Assembly (NCBI RefSeq): GCF_004101845.1
Contig: NZ_CP026116.1
Location: 992,001-1,056,000, forward strand
Direction of reading: 5' to 3'
Source: Latilactobacillus curvatus JCM 1096 = DSM 20019
Lineage (GTDB): Bacteria; Bacillota; Bacilli; Lactobacillales; Lactobacillaceae
Length of the DNA stretch: 64,000 nt
The notes under the pieces were generated by a model. The model ran no database searches. It worked only from the letters and a program-made list of their open reading frames with translations, and had not been told where the DNA came from. Shown here piece after piece: positions 17,969 through 26,458 of the stretch. The translations under genes and the position numbers were made by a program. The number at the start of each line of letters is the position of its first letter. The stretch's first letter is position 1.

Positions 17969-17997
17969 AGCATACCAAACTCTTACTTCAATTTCAA
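17969..17997 (-). promoter_or_regulatory. Promoter of the leuS T-box transcript
   Basis: TTGAAA (-35, 17992-17997) and TATGCT (-10, 17969-17974) lie 17 bases apart on the minus strand. The -35 box lies inside the last codons of the LysM autolysin gene. Transcription would start near 17962, giving a leader of about 315 bases. Confidence 0.75.
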
Positions 17998-19917
17998 GAC
18001 TTGACCGACTAAGATTAAATCAGAATGTAAATTGTTCGCTGATTTTAATTGTGCGATACTGGTATTATTTTTTTGTGCGATTGACCAAAGACTATCGCCT
18101 GATTTAACCGTATAAGTCTTCCCAGAATTCGTATTGGGCGTCGTTGGCGTTGTAGCGCCAGCCGTTAATTTTAAGACTTGACCTGGGTAGATAAAGTTAT
18201 TCTTAATATTATTAGCCTTGATTAATTGCGCCATCGAAATACCGTTACGGTTAGCAATTCCCCAGACAGAATCACCGGCCTTAACCGTATAAGTCTTCCC
18301 AGAAGTTTGCCCTGGATTTGTACTATTTGTATTATTGTTGTTTGAATTACCAGTTGTTGCACCTTGGCTAACCACTAATTTTTGACCAGGATAGATAAAG
18401 TTGTTCCGGATATTATTCCATTTAACCAAGTCAGCCATTGAGATGCCGTAACGGTTTGAAATTGCCCAGACAGAATCCCCTGATTTAACCGTATACGTCT
18501 TGTTTGAAGTCTGATTACCGTTATTGCTGTTTGAATTATTGTTATTTGTATTGCCAGTTGCGGTTTTTGAAACTGTTAGAACATCGCCAGGGTGAATCAT
18601 ATTATTCTTGATGTTATTCCAACTAATTAAATCGTTCATTGAAATCCCATATTTGTTGGCAATCGCCCAAACAGAGTCGCCGGCTTTAACGGTATACTTA
18701 TCACCATTAGCTGGTGTTGTTGGATTCGTTGGTGTTGTAGGGTCTGTTGGGTTTGTCGTCCCACCATTGTTGTTGCCAGCTGCACTACTTGAAACAATCA
18801 AGACTTGGCCTGGGTGAATCATATTGTTCTTGATGTTATTCCAGCTAATCAAGTCATTCATTGAAATACCATACCGATTAGCAATCCCCCAAACAGAATC
18901 GCCGGCTCTAACGGTGTATTTTGTCCCATTTTCAGGTGTCGTTGGAGTCGTTGGCGTGGTTGGAGTCGTTGTTCCCCCATTATTGTTACCAGTATTGGTC
19001 CCTGGCGTGTCATATTGCGTTAAATTGTATTGTTGAATCAAACGGTTCAAACTTGACGCATAATTGGTTGCTGTTGCATAACGTCCTTGTAAGTATTGTG
19101 TGGCTTGTTGATAGCTACTTGTATGGCTCTTAAATGCCCCTTGATAATAAGGCGTTGCACCAAATGAAGTATTCCGTAGCACATGCACATAATCTTGTAA
19201 CGATTGGTAGTATGAAGGATATTTTCTAAATGCAGCTTGGATCTGATACATGTTCCCATGACCATCATCTTCCCAAGTCCACATATAAACAGAACTACCA
19301 TTGTAAGTCCCTTTTACCCCAAACAAGTTATAATTAGGGGCAGAACCTAAACCACTGCTCCCAAATCCTGATTCTAATGATGCTTGGGCAATCATAACAG
19401 AGGCGTACAAATCGTTATCACCCGCTAATTGTTGAGCTGAACTAGCAATTGAATTGATGAAATTTTGTGCGCTTGAATTAGCTGCTGCCATAACAACGCC
19501 AGCGGTTGCGATATTGGCACTCGTACTTTGCACTCCAGAAATTGGTTGCGCTTGAGATGGTGCCGGTTGTGGCGTAGCCACCTTTGTCGCTTCATTTTCA
19601 GTCAATTGAGGTTTTACAACAGGTTGTTGTGTTGATTGGGATTCAGTTGTCGTTGTGCTTGAACTAGTTGTTGATGATGTTGCACTACTTGCTGTATTAG
19701 CTGTTGTAGCTTGGTCATCATTGTTTGCACTATTTAACACATCTTCAGTGGCTGCTTTGGCCCGATTCGAAAAACTAGGTGCAATTGCTGAACCCATCAA
19801 GACGGTTGCCCCTGCAAAAGTCGTCACATTACGAACTTTCTTAATTCTAATTTCCCGCTTCTGCTTATGTAAGCTTACCTTTTGAGCTGCAATTCGCTGT
19901 TTTCTAGTCTCTTTCAA
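17983..19917 (-). CDS. Secreted peptidoglycan hydrolase: GH73 glucosaminidase with five LysM repeats
   Basis: A cell-wall autolysin of 644 residues, resembling AcmA of Lactococcus and AtlA of Enterococcus. A long positively charged signal peptide has a hydrophobic core at residues 30-50 and likely cleavage near AKA at 53-55. A Ser/Thr/Gln-rich low-complexity linker follows, and the GH73 N-acetylglucosaminidase domain is at about 150-315 (Glu in AQASLESGFGSSGL as the likely acid). Five LysM modules of about 43 residues begin near 327, 407, 475, 542 and 602, joined by TP- or N-rich linkers; the first two modules are nearly identical. It starts with TTG, preceded by GGAGG. The role is daughter-cell separation and wall turnover. 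Confidence 0.93.
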   Translation of the reverse strand: MKETRKQRIAAQKVSLHKQKREIRIKKVRNVTTFAGATVLMGSAIAPSFSNRAKAATEDVLNSANNDDQATTANTASSATSSTTSSSTTTTESQSTQQPVVKPQLTENEATKVATPQPAPSQAQPISGVQSTSANIATAGVVMAAANSSAQNFINSIASSAQQLAGDNDLYASVMIAQASLESGFGSSGLGSAPNYNLFGVKGTYNGSSVYMWTWEDDGHGNMYQIQAAFRKYPSYYQSLQDYVHVLRNTSFGATPYYQGAFKSHTSSYQQATQYLQGRYATATNYASSLNRLIQQYNLTQYDTPGTNTGNNNGGTTTPTTPTTPTTPENGTKYTVRAGDSVWGIANRYGISMNDLISWNNIKNNMIHPGQVLIVSSSAAGNNNGGTTNPTDPTTPTNPTTPANGDKYTVKAGDSVWAIANKYGISMNDLISWNNIKNNMIHPGDVLTVSKTATGNTNNNNSNSNNGNQTSNKTYTVKSGDSVWAISNRYGISMADLVKWNNIRNNFIYPGQKLVVSQGATTGNSNNNNTNSTNPGQTSGKTYTVKAGDSVWGIANRNGISMAQLIKANNIKNNFIYPGQVLKLTAGATTPTTPNTNSGKTYTVKSGDSLWSIAQKNNTSIAQLKSANNLHSDLILVGQVLKLK

Positions 19918-19985
19918 TTCTAACGCCTCCGAATTTCCATTATTATTGTCTGTGGCACAATTAACTTGAGCTTCACCTGAACTTT

Positions 19986-20014
19986 ATTATAATATTAATA
20001 AATGGGGAAAACAA
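19986..20014 (-). promoter_or_regulatory. Promoter of the LysM autolysin gene
   Basis: TTGTTT (20009-20014) and TATAAT (19986-19991) are separated by 17 bases on the minus strand. The leader to the TTG start is about 60 bases. Confidence 0.6.
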
Positions 20015-20124
20015 TCCTATCACGCAACTACTTTTATTAGTTGTCTTATGCTTAATAATTATTGTATCATTTAATAATCTTCTTTGTCTTTAATTACAGC
20101 TTATTTTGAAAGGATTTCTTAAAA

Positions 20125-20763
20125 ATGACCAAACGATTTTCGGCTAGTTTATTCATTCTTGGCACAATCAGTTTTCTAATCATTTTAATCAGCGTTGTGC
20201 ACCATGCCACTTGGGTTATACATTTTGATACCCTTATCAGAACTGGCATCCGGTCGCTTTCCTCCCCATTGATGGATACTGTAAGCATTGCGATTACGTC
20301 GATCGGCAATCCCTATAGTATAATGACTTTGACCACCATTGTAACGCTTGGTTTGCTGGGCTTTAAACAGTGGTCAGCAGCTAGCTTTTTAGTCATTAAC
20401 ATGGTCCTTTTTTCAACGCTTAACCACTTTATTAAGATGAGCGTCCAACGACCACGGCCCCCATTTCACCATCTTGTCTACGCAGGCGGCTACAGCTTCC
20501 CTAGCGGTCATGCTTCGGGGGCGCTTCTTTTTTTCGGAACTTTAAGCATCCTAGTTTACTACTTAATTCGTCAACGCGTTTGGCGAAAAATAGCGATTGG
20601 CACCTGTTTAATATTGGCACTATGCATCGGCCTTAGTCGGATTTACGTACTTGTTCATTATCCGAGTGATGTCTTAGCTGGCTTTTTATTAGCAACGGCG
20701 TGTCTCGGCGGTTCATGGTACTGTTTTATTCATTTTAAATTATTGCATCTGAAGGAGTCCTAA
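20125..20763 (+). CDS. PAP2-family membrane phosphatase (PgpB-like)
   Basis: An integral membrane phosphatase of 212 residues with six predicted helices. The three PAP2 motifs are present: K104 with RPRPP at 109-113, PSGH at 126-129, and SR171 followed by H178-YPSD. The PSGH His and H178 are the expected catalytic pair on the outer face. Members dephosphorylate undecaprenyl diphosphate or phosphatidylglycerol phosphate; which applies is not decided by sequence. A separate BacA-type UppP is encoded about 2.5 kb away. The next gene, mnmM, begins three bases after the stop, so the two are probably co-transcribed. Confidence 0.9.
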   Translation: MTKRFSASLFILGTISFLIILISVVHHATWVIHFDTLIRTGIRSLSSPLMDTVSIAITSIGNPYSIMTLTTIVTLGLLGFKQWSAASFLVINMVLFSTLNHFIKMSVQRPRPPFHHLVYAGGYSFPSGHASGALLFFGTLSILVYYLIRQRVWRKIAIGTCLILALCIGLSRIYVLVHYPSDVLAGFLLATACLGGSWYCFIHFKLLHLKES

Positions 20764-20766
20764 CAC

Positions 20767-21327
20767 ATGATACTTGATCATCCCACTAAATTTGCACATT
20801 TTCTATTAGACCAGGCAATTCGGCCCGGCGATGTCGTAATTGATGCCACCGTGGGGCATGGCGATGATACCTTATTTTTAGCAGAACGCGTTGCTGATTT
20901 TGGTCAGGTTTACGGTTTCGAAATTCAAAAAGAAGCCATCGAAACCTGCGCGGATCGTCTTACAAAAGCAAACCAAGCAAACCAGGTTACTTTGCTTAAT
21001 CAAGGACACGAGCGGATTATCACTGCCTTACCACCCGAGTTAAAAGTGCAAGCCGCCATTTTTAGCTTAGGCGCACTCAGTCCTGATTCTTTTGAACACG
21101 TGACATTGCCTAACACGACAATCTCTGCCTATCATCAAATTCTCTCACGGCTTAATCGCGGTGGCTTACTGGTATTCGTTGTTGATCCTCGGTTCAATGA
21201 AACTCAAGAAGAAATCGACTATCTAATCGCCGACTTAAGTCGCCTAGAACCAACCAATTACCAAGTAACCCACTACAAGGCAATCAACGTCGACCAAGGA
21301 CAAGTCCTAGCGATAGAAAAAATTTAG
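20767..21327 (+). CDS. mnmM: MnmM-type tRNA methyltransferase (YtqB family)
   Basis: A SAM-dependent class I methyltransferase of 186 residues. The YtqB family was recently assigned to the last methylation step of mnm5s2U at the wobble base of tRNAs in Gram-positive bacteria, replacing MnmC. The SAM loop DATVGHGDDT is at residues 26-35, the acidic strand end GFEIQKEAI follows, and the C-terminus has the family pattern YKAINV..GQVLAIEK. An AAGGAG site overlaps the end of the upstream PAP2 gene. The stop codon TAG is immediately continued by AGTGC: it lies in the border of palindromic repeat R7. Confidence 0.88.
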   Translation: MILDHPTKFAHFLLDQAIRPGDVVIDATVGHGDDTLFLAERVADFGQVYGFEIQKEAIETCADRLTKANQANQVTLLNQGHERIITALPPELKVQAAIFSLGALSPDSFEHVTLPNTTISAYHQILSRLNRGGLLVFVVDPRFNETQEEIDYLIADLSRLEPTNYQVTHYKAINVDQGQVLAIEKI

Positions 21328-21442
21328 AGTGCGTCGTAAGGCGAATATCCGCTGAGGATTAACACAGCGTCGTGAATGATTACAACGTAATCGTTTGCGG
21401 CTCAGGGTTAACCGGAAGCGGATGACTTACAAAGCACGTTTA
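21324..21442. repeat. Palindromic repeat-family copy R7 (class II core)
   Basis: Borders TTAGAGTGC ... GCACGTTTA. Outer arms contain GTAAGG...ATCCGCT against AGCGGATGACTTAC. The core has a hairpin GAATGATTAC / GTAATCGTTTGC and the block GCTCAGGGTTAACCGGA shared with R8 and largely with R10. The left border overlaps the mnmM stop codon. Confidence 0.85.
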
Positions 21443-21560
21443 GAGTGTGATCCCAGTCGGGTATCTCTTGAGGATTAGCCTAGACTGGCGAATGATTGCT
21501 GAAAGCAATCGTTTGCGGCTCAGGGTTAACCGGAGGCGGATGCCTTACAGAGCACGTTTA
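21441..21560. repeat. Palindromic repeat-family copy R8 (class II core)
   Basis: Follows R7 directly and shares its terminal TA. Borders TAGAGTG ... GCACGTTTA. The core hairpin is GCGAATGATTGCT / AGCAATCGTTTGC, and the right block CTCAGGGTTAACCGGA matches R7. Confidence 0.85.
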
Positions 21561-21590
21561 GAGTGCGTCGTCAGTCGATTATCTCCTATT
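21559..21590. repeat. Half copy R9 of the palindromic repeat family
   Basis: A third border TAGAGTGCGTCGTCAGTCG follows R8, but the sequence is lost after ATCTCC. It ends just before the convergent terminator. Confidence 0.65.
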
Positions 21591-21598
21591 CAAACATT

Positions 21599-21637
21599 AA
21601 AAAAAGGCCCAGTCATCATTGATGACTGGGCCTTTTA
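21599..21637. terminator. Bidirectional terminator between mnmM and cutC
   Basis: A 17-bp perfect stem, AAAAGGCCCAGTCATCA / TGATGACTGGGCCTTTT, has a one-base centre and flanking A and T runs. It serves both convergent genes. Confidence 0.88.
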
Positions 21638-21642
21638 CTATC

Positions 21643-22278
21643 TTATAATGTCCCGACCACTTTTGTACCGTGTGCTTCGGAAATTTGTAAACGTTCTGTT
21701 AACGCGTCGACATTGTCGGCTGTAATGCCACCGCCAGGTAAAATCACAATCCGCCCATCAGCAGCTTGGATTAACGTTTTTAAACGGGCTTCGTCGATGG
21801 GCGCGTCTAACGGCCCCCCATGCGTTAAAATCCGTTTAACATCATGATCAATCAGCCATTCCATTGCTGCAGCTTGTTGATCAGCCGCAATTTCATCGAA
21901 AGCCATATGGAAAACAACTTGCATCCCATTGGCAGCACCAATCAACATTTCCATCGCTTCTTCGTCGATTTGATTGTCAGGTGTTAGGCAACCAAGGACG
22001 ATGCCGTCAGCGCCTAATTCTTGCGCTGAAAAGATATCAGCTTCCATAATTTTTAATTCTTGATCGTTATAAACAAAGTTGCCGCCACGCGGACGAATCA
22101 TGACCATCACTGGTACATCGTGTTCATGCGCATAACGCACTGATTCAGCCATCACACCCCGGCTAACCGTTGTGCCTCCGACAGCCAAGTTGTCGTTCAA
22201 CTCAATTCGTTTAGCACCATTGCGGATTGCTGCCGGAATTTTAGTGAAATTTTCAACACAAACTTCTTTGATTAACAT
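21643..22278 (-). CDS. cutC: CutC-family copper homeostasis protein
   Basis: A TIM-barrel protein of 211 residues. The family marks are RIELNDNLAVGGTTVS, VMIRPRGGNFVYN, GADGIVLGCL, the VVFHMAFDE strand, RILTHGG and ILPGGGIT. CutC has been linked to cytosolic copper tolerance, but its biochemical activity is not settled. The ATG at 22278 follows GGAGGG by seven bases; an upstream ATG overlaps that site. CopY and CopB, the other copper genes here, lie 20 kb away. Confidence 0.92.
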   Translation of the reverse strand: MLIKEVCVENFTKIPAAIRNGAKRIELNDNLAVGGTTVSRGVMAESVRYAHEHDVPVMVMIRPRGGNFVYNDQELKIMEADIFSAQELGADGIVLGCLTPDNQIDEEAMEMLIGAANGMQVVFHMAFDEIAADQQAAAMEWLIDHDVKRILTHGGPLDAPIDEARLKTLIQAADGRIVILPGGGITADNVDALTERLQISEAHGTKVVGTL

Positions 22279-22309
22279 GGATGAACCCTCCAAATTTTAA
22301 TTTAATCCT

Positions 22310-23140
22310 TTATGCAAATAGCATTGCACCTAAGACAAGTAGGCCCAAGATAATCCGGTACCAACCGAAGACCTTGAAATCATGTTTCTTGATGTAATCC
22401 ATCAAGAATTTGATTGAAATAATTGAAACGATGAATGAAACCAACATCCCGACTAATAAAATGATTGATTGATCGCCCGTAAACGTATTGCCTTGGTACA
22501 AGAATTTACCAATCTTCAAGATTGCCACGCCGACCATCGTTGGAATCGCCATGAAGAACGAGAATTCCGCACCCACAAACCGTGATGTCCCTAAAATAAT
22601 TGCCCCTAAAATCGTAGCGCCTGAACGGGATGTCCCAGGAATAATTGATAAGGCTTGGAAACAGCCAATCCAAAAGGCCGTCAACCAAGGTAACGTATTT
22701 AAATCAGCAAATTTCGGTGTGGTATGCTTGTTGCGATTTTCGATGACGATGAACAAAACCCCGTATAAAATCAACATGCTGGCCACAATCCAGTTTTTCA
22801 TCAGATGTTCATCCATCCAGTCATTCAATGGGAATCCAATAATGACTGATGGAATCACCGCCACAATTACCTTAAACCATAACGTCCACGTTTGTTTTTG
22901 TTCGAGCTGGTTCTTACGTGGTGAGAAAGGATTCAATTTATGGAAGTATAGAATCACAACCGCCATAATCGCTCCAAATTGAATCACATAATTAAACATA
23001 TCGATGAATGCTTTTGATTCATCAAGTTTCAAAACACTACCGACCAACACTAAATGGCCGGTTGAACTAATTGGTAGCCATTCTGTAAAACCTTCGACAA
23101 TCCCTAAAATGATTGTCTTAATCATATTTAAAGTTAACAC
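22310..23140 (-). CDS. uppP: Undecaprenyl-diphosphatase (BacA/UppP)
   Basis: Recycles the C55 lipid carrier for peptidoglycan synthesis by hydrolysing undecaprenyl diphosphate; its absence or overproduction changes bacitracin sensitivity. A membrane protein of 276 residues. The N-terminal block GIVEGFTEWLPISSTGHL carries the catalytic Glu residues, and the second block PGTSRSGATILG holds the phosphate-binding Arg. The GTG at 23140 is taken as start because GGAGGG precedes it by nine bases and upstream residues are not conserved in the family. Typical length is 265-280. Confidence 0.94.
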   Translation of the reverse strand: MLTLNMIKTIILGIVEGFTEWLPISSTGHLVLVGSVLKLDESKAFIDMFNYVIQFGAIMAVVILYFHKLNPFSPRKNQLEQKQTWTLWFKVIVAVIPSVIIGFPLNDWMDEHLMKNWIVASMLILYGVLFIVIENRNKHTTPKFADLNTLPWLTAFWIGCFQALSIIPGTSRSGATILGAIILGTSRFVGAEFSFFMAIPTMVGVAILKIGKFLYQGNTFTGDQSIILLVGMLVSFIVSIISIKFLMDYIKKHDFKVFGWYRIILGLLVLGAMLFA

Positions 23141-23222
23141 AATACTAATCCCTCCGTAATCCATAATCGTTTATTAGTATACTCATTCTAAAGTTAGATT
23201 GCGACTCAAATTGAAAGCTTAA

Positions 23223-24152
23223 TCAAATTTTATTCAATTCGCCCGCAGGAAAAGCCAAATGACGTTGATCCATCACTGCTTGAAAATCGGCTGGTAGTTC
23301 GCTTTGAACCGTGACATACCGTTCTTCAAATGGATGATAGAACGTTAACTCGCGACAGTGCAATGCTTGACGCGGTAATAAATCATCGGCCACACCGTAT
23401 AAATTATCACCAATTAAGGGATGCCCCAGTGATGCAAAATGAACCCGAATCTGATGTGTCCGACCTGTTAGTAACTTCAACTTAACTAACGTGGCATCGG
23501 TGCCATGGGCTTCTTGCCAATATTCCGTTAATGAGCGTTTGCCACCAACCCCAACGACCCGCCGCATGTAAAAATCATCCGACCGTTTGATTGGCCGATC
23601 AATCCACGCATGTTGCGGATAATCTAACCGCATATCACCACTGGCAATCGCAACATATGTTTTTTGCAATTCTTTAGATTGGAGTTGCTTATCCAACAAA
23701 CTATGCGCGAAGCCGTGCTTGGTGAACATCATCAAACCACTTGTATCGCGATCGAGGCGCGTTACTACGTGCACTGCCTGGCTCTCAGCATTTTGGTCAA
23801 TCAAGTATTGTTTGACGAAATTGGCCATTGTGTTGTGCGGATGGTTCGGTGCCGGTAACGACGCCACAAACGCCGGTTTATCGACCACTAAAAAATGGTC
23901 GTCTTCAAAAACCACTTTCAAGTCCCCTTTAACTGGGATGACGTGTTCGACGGCCACTTCCGGTGCGAGGTAAACAGTCACCACATCGTTTTGAACCAGT
24001 TGGGCATTGGTATGTGCCTCCTGGCCGTTGACGAGGATTGTGCCACCTGCAAATTTAATTTTAGTTAACTGACTGCGAGAAAGCTTATGCCGCCGTAAAA
24101 AATTCCGCAACACACAGCCTTCTGCATCTTGATATTGCCATTCAAATTTCAT
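23223..24152 (-). CDS. RluA/RluD-family pseudouridine synthase (YjbO-like)
   Basis: Makes pseudouridine in rRNA or tRNA. 309 residues. A short S4-like N-terminal region (SRSQLTKIKFAGGTILVNGQ) precedes the catalytic domain with VTRLDRDTSGLMMFTKH, whose Asp is the nucleophile, and LLTGRTHQIRVHFASLGHPL near the end. The ATG at 24152 overlaps the end of nadK by 11 bases, which suggests coupled translation. The order relQ-nadK-this gene matches yjbM-nadF-yjbO of Bacillus. The modified nucleotide is not predictable. Confidence 0.9.
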   Translation of the reverse strand: MKFEWQYQDAEGCVLRNFLRRHKLSRSQLTKIKFAGGTILVNGQEAHTNAQLVQNDVVTVYLAPEVAVEHVIPVKGDLKVVFEDDHFLVVDKPAFVASLPAPNHPHNTMANFVKQYLIDQNAESQAVHVVTRLDRDTSGLMMFTKHGFAHSLLDKQLQSKELQKTYVAIASGDMRLDYPQHAWIDRPIKRSDDFYMRRVVGVGGKRSLTEYWQEAHGTDATLVKLKLLTGRTHQIRVHFASLGHPLIGDNLYGVADDLLPRQALHCRELTFYHPFEERYVTVQSELPADFQAVMDQRHLAFPAGELNKI

Positions 24153-24948
24153 GTTTTGACCCAATAAATGCATCTTCGACACGGTTCCAGAAATGGGTGT
24201 GTCGATAACGTGCAAACTGTATTCTTTCCTTTGCAATTTTAAATTGCATCGAGGCAATTGGTCGATCCTTAAATGTGAATTGATCAATTGTCACAACGTA
24301 ATCACTTGTCTTAGAAGGCTTCAGGAGCAACCATTCATCCGATGGTAACACGATTGGTGCCGATAGTGTTCGATATACGCGATTATTAATCGACGCAATT
24401 TCGGTCATCTGCATCGCGTCTAAGCGTGGATGTAAAACCGCGCCACCAATCGACTTACTATAAGCTGTCGACCCAGTTGGTGTGGAAATACAGAGCCCAT
24501 CGCCCCTAAAACTTTCAAAAAAATTCTCTTTAATGTAAACGTCCGTCCGCAAAGTCGCTGCATACCGACGTAACGTCACTTCATTGAGCGCCAAACTGCG
24601 ACTGATTTCGTGCGTATCCGCATATTCGATTTTAACTTCTAATAACGGATAGCTAATACTCTGCCCGAGATCTTCTTGCAAGGCGACGACTAGATCATCG
24701 ACTTCAAAATCGCGCCAGTCAGTGTAAAACCCTAAATGTCCCGTGTGCACGCCAATAAACCGGATGTGCGCTAAATCGTGGGCGTACCGATGAAAGGCAG
24801 ATAAAAGCGTCCCATCTCCACCAACTGAAATGACCACATCGGGCGTTTGATCATCAATGACAAACCCCGTATTGATCAATTTTTGCGTTAAGCGATTGGC
24901 AACTTGAACGGAAGAACTACCGTCATTGCTAAATACCGTTACTTTCAA
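24142..24948 (-). CDS. nadK: NAD kinase
   Basis: Phosphorylates NAD to NADP. 268 residues. The GGDG motif (ISVGGDGTLL) lies at residues 43-46. The second motif, GDGLCISTPTGSTAYSKS, occurs mid-protein, with LNEVTLRR before it. The ATGA overlap with relQ upstream and the 11-base overlap with the pseudouridine synthase gene downstream show a tight three-gene operon. Length is as usual for Firmicutes NadK (about 265). Confidence 0.95.
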   Translation of the reverse strand: MKVTVFSNDGSSSVQVANRLTQKLINTGFVIDDQTPDVVISVGGDGTLLSAFHRYAHDLAHIRFIGVHTGHLGFYTDWRDFEVDDLVVALQEDLGQSISYPLLEVKIEYADTHEISRSLALNEVTLRRYAATLRTDVYIKENFFESFRGDGLCISTPTGSTAYSKSIGGAVLHPRLDAMQMTEIASINNRVYRTLSAPIVLPSDEWLLLKPSKTSDYVVTIDQFTFKDRPIASMQFKIAKERIQFARYRHTHFWNRVEDAFIGSKHEI

Positions 24949-25619
24949 TCTGGCGTCTCTCCTTCAGAATCATTTTCAGTTGCCTTTTCAAGTGCGTTTT
25001 GCCATTTTCCATATGAGAAGAGTTGTTGTGCTTCTTGAATTTCTTCACGAATTTCAGACATTTCTTTATCTAACATAAAGGATGCTTCGGCCGCTCTTTT
25101 AAGCCGCGCCTTCAGCGTTTCAGGAAATTCCCCTTGATATTTATAATTTAATGAATGTTCAATGGTTGCCCAAAAGTTCATCGACATTGTTCGAATCTGA
25201 ATCTCGGCCAAAATCAATTTTTCACCACTGATTAGTTGGACTGGATATTCAATTACAATATGATATGACCGGTAACCACTTGGTTTAACATTTGAAACGT
25301 AATCCCGTTCTTCAACAATTTTCATATCAGTCCGTTGGTGCAAAAGGCCCACAATTTCATGGATATCTTCCACAAACTGACACATAATCCGCAAACCAGC
25401 GATATCTTGCATATCTTGTTCGAGTAAATCTTCTGTAATGTAGCGGCGTTGCATCTTTTCTTTGATACTATCGATTGGTTTAACGCGCCCAGTTACAAAT
25501 TCGATGGGTGCATGTTCATTATTTTGTTGGTATTGCTTGCGCATCCCACGTAATTTAATTTTTAATTCGCTAACGGCCTGTTCATAAGGCATTAAAAACT
25601 TCTTCCAATTTTCGACCAT
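24945..25619 (-). CDS. relQ: Small alarmone synthetase RelQ (GTP pyrophosphokinase)
   Basis: Makes (p)ppGpp from ATP and GDP/GTP. A single-domain synthetase of 224 residues without hydrolase or regulatory domains. Visible features are the substrate-binding RYITEDLLEQDMQDIAGLRIMC, the G-loop region YVSNVKPSGYRSYHI, and the catalytic Glu in EIQIRTMSMNFWA. C-terminal helices that form the tetramer interface follow. The ATG at 25619 comes six bases after GAGGGG; six extra in-frame codons upstream are untranslated leader. RelQ links stringent-type signalling to cell-wall and other stresses. Confidence 0.94.
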   Translation of the reverse strand: MVENWKKFLMPYEQAVSELKIKLRGMRKQYQQNNEHAPIEFVTGRVKPIDSIKEKMQRRYITEDLLEQDMQDIAGLRIMCQFVEDIHEIVGLLHQRTDMKIVEERDYVSNVKPSGYRSYHIVIEYPVQLISGEKLILAEIQIRTMSMNFWATIEHSLNYKYQGEFPETLKARLKRAAEASFMLDKEMSEIREEIQEAQQLFSYGKWQNALEKATENDSEGETPD

Positions 25620-25772
25620 TATAAACCCCTCATTCACTCTGTCACATACAGCACTATTTTAACATAGATTAGAATTGAATAAATAATAATCGTCTGAAAT
25701 ACAAATTTCATTACAAGTCTGCTTTTTTGTGCTAGGATAATAACATTGCTTTTTTAAAAAGGAGCTCAACCG

Positions 25773-26354
25773 ATGTCACAAACGATTGAACGCGAATTTA
25801 AGACGATGCTAACGGCGGCGCAATTTTCGCAACTAAAAGCGGACTATCCATTTGCAGCGCCGTTTGTGCAAACTAATTATTACTTCGAACTGCCTAACCA
25901 GGGATTGGCTAAACGTCACTGGGGGTTGCGTATTCGACTCTTTGACACCTATGCCGAACAGACGCTAAAGGTGCCAACCGTAGAAAATGCTCATAGTCTG
26001 ATTGAAATCACTGATCGCCTAACACTTGAGCAGGCTACTCACTTAATTGAGCACCAAACCGTATTATCGTCTGGTCAGATCGCTGTCTATTTTGCAGCAC
26101 AAGCCGTGATTATCAAAGAATTGTTCATCTGGGGACAGGCAACAACGCACCGCCAGACCGCGTCTTTAGTTGCTGGCCTGTTAACGCTTGATGTTACCCA
26201 ATACCCTGACGAAACCCAGGATTATGAAGTCGAAATTGAAGTCACCAACGTCCAAGAAGGGGCAACTTGGTTTAAATCATTTGTCACCCGCTATCAATTA
26301 AGTGAACAAATACCACCCAATAAAATTATGCGCGCCCTTATCCATCAAGCTTAA
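25773..26354 (+). CDS. CYTH-domain protein (YjbK-like)
   Basis: A triphosphate tunnel metalloenzyme fold of 193 residues. The hallmark ExExK (E6, E8, K10 in IEREFK) is at the N-terminus. Further alternating charged strands (RIRLF, EQTLKVP, DYEVEIEV) line the tunnel. YjbK-type proteins of Firmicutes are thought to act on inorganic or nucleotide triphosphates, and the gene is usually found next to relQ-nadK, as here where it is divergent from relQ. The exact substrate is unknown. Confidence 0.88.
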   Translation: MSQTIEREFKTMLTAAQFSQLKADYPFAAPFVQTNYYFELPNQGLAKRHWGLRIRLFDTYAEQTLKVPTVENAHSLIEITDRLTLEQATHLIEHQTVLSSGQIAVYFAAQAVIIKELFIWGQATTHRQTASLVAGLLTLDVTQYPDETQDYEVEIEVTNVQEGATWFKSFVTRYQLSEQIPPNKIMRALIHQA

Positions 26355-26458
26355 ACTCTGTCAAGCTAACTTATTGCATAATTTTAAAATTTTGTTAGAG
26401 TAGACAGTACAAGCGCGTCGAGCAGTATATACAATATAGAAAGTTTGGAGGAACCAAC

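Noticed and set aside
18690-19000. Near-identical LysM units as a DNA repeat element
   Set aside because: They are coding repeats of the autolysin and follow protein-domain boundaries; no separate element is needed.
21324-21590. Tandem repeated hairpins as a possible CRISPR array
   Set aside because: Units are about 120 bp, self-complementary and without unique spacers of regular length; no cas genes are near.
23664-23973. Plus-strand open frames within rluD-like, leuS, clpE and other genes
   Set aside because: They are antisense shadows without ribosome sites or protein-like composition.
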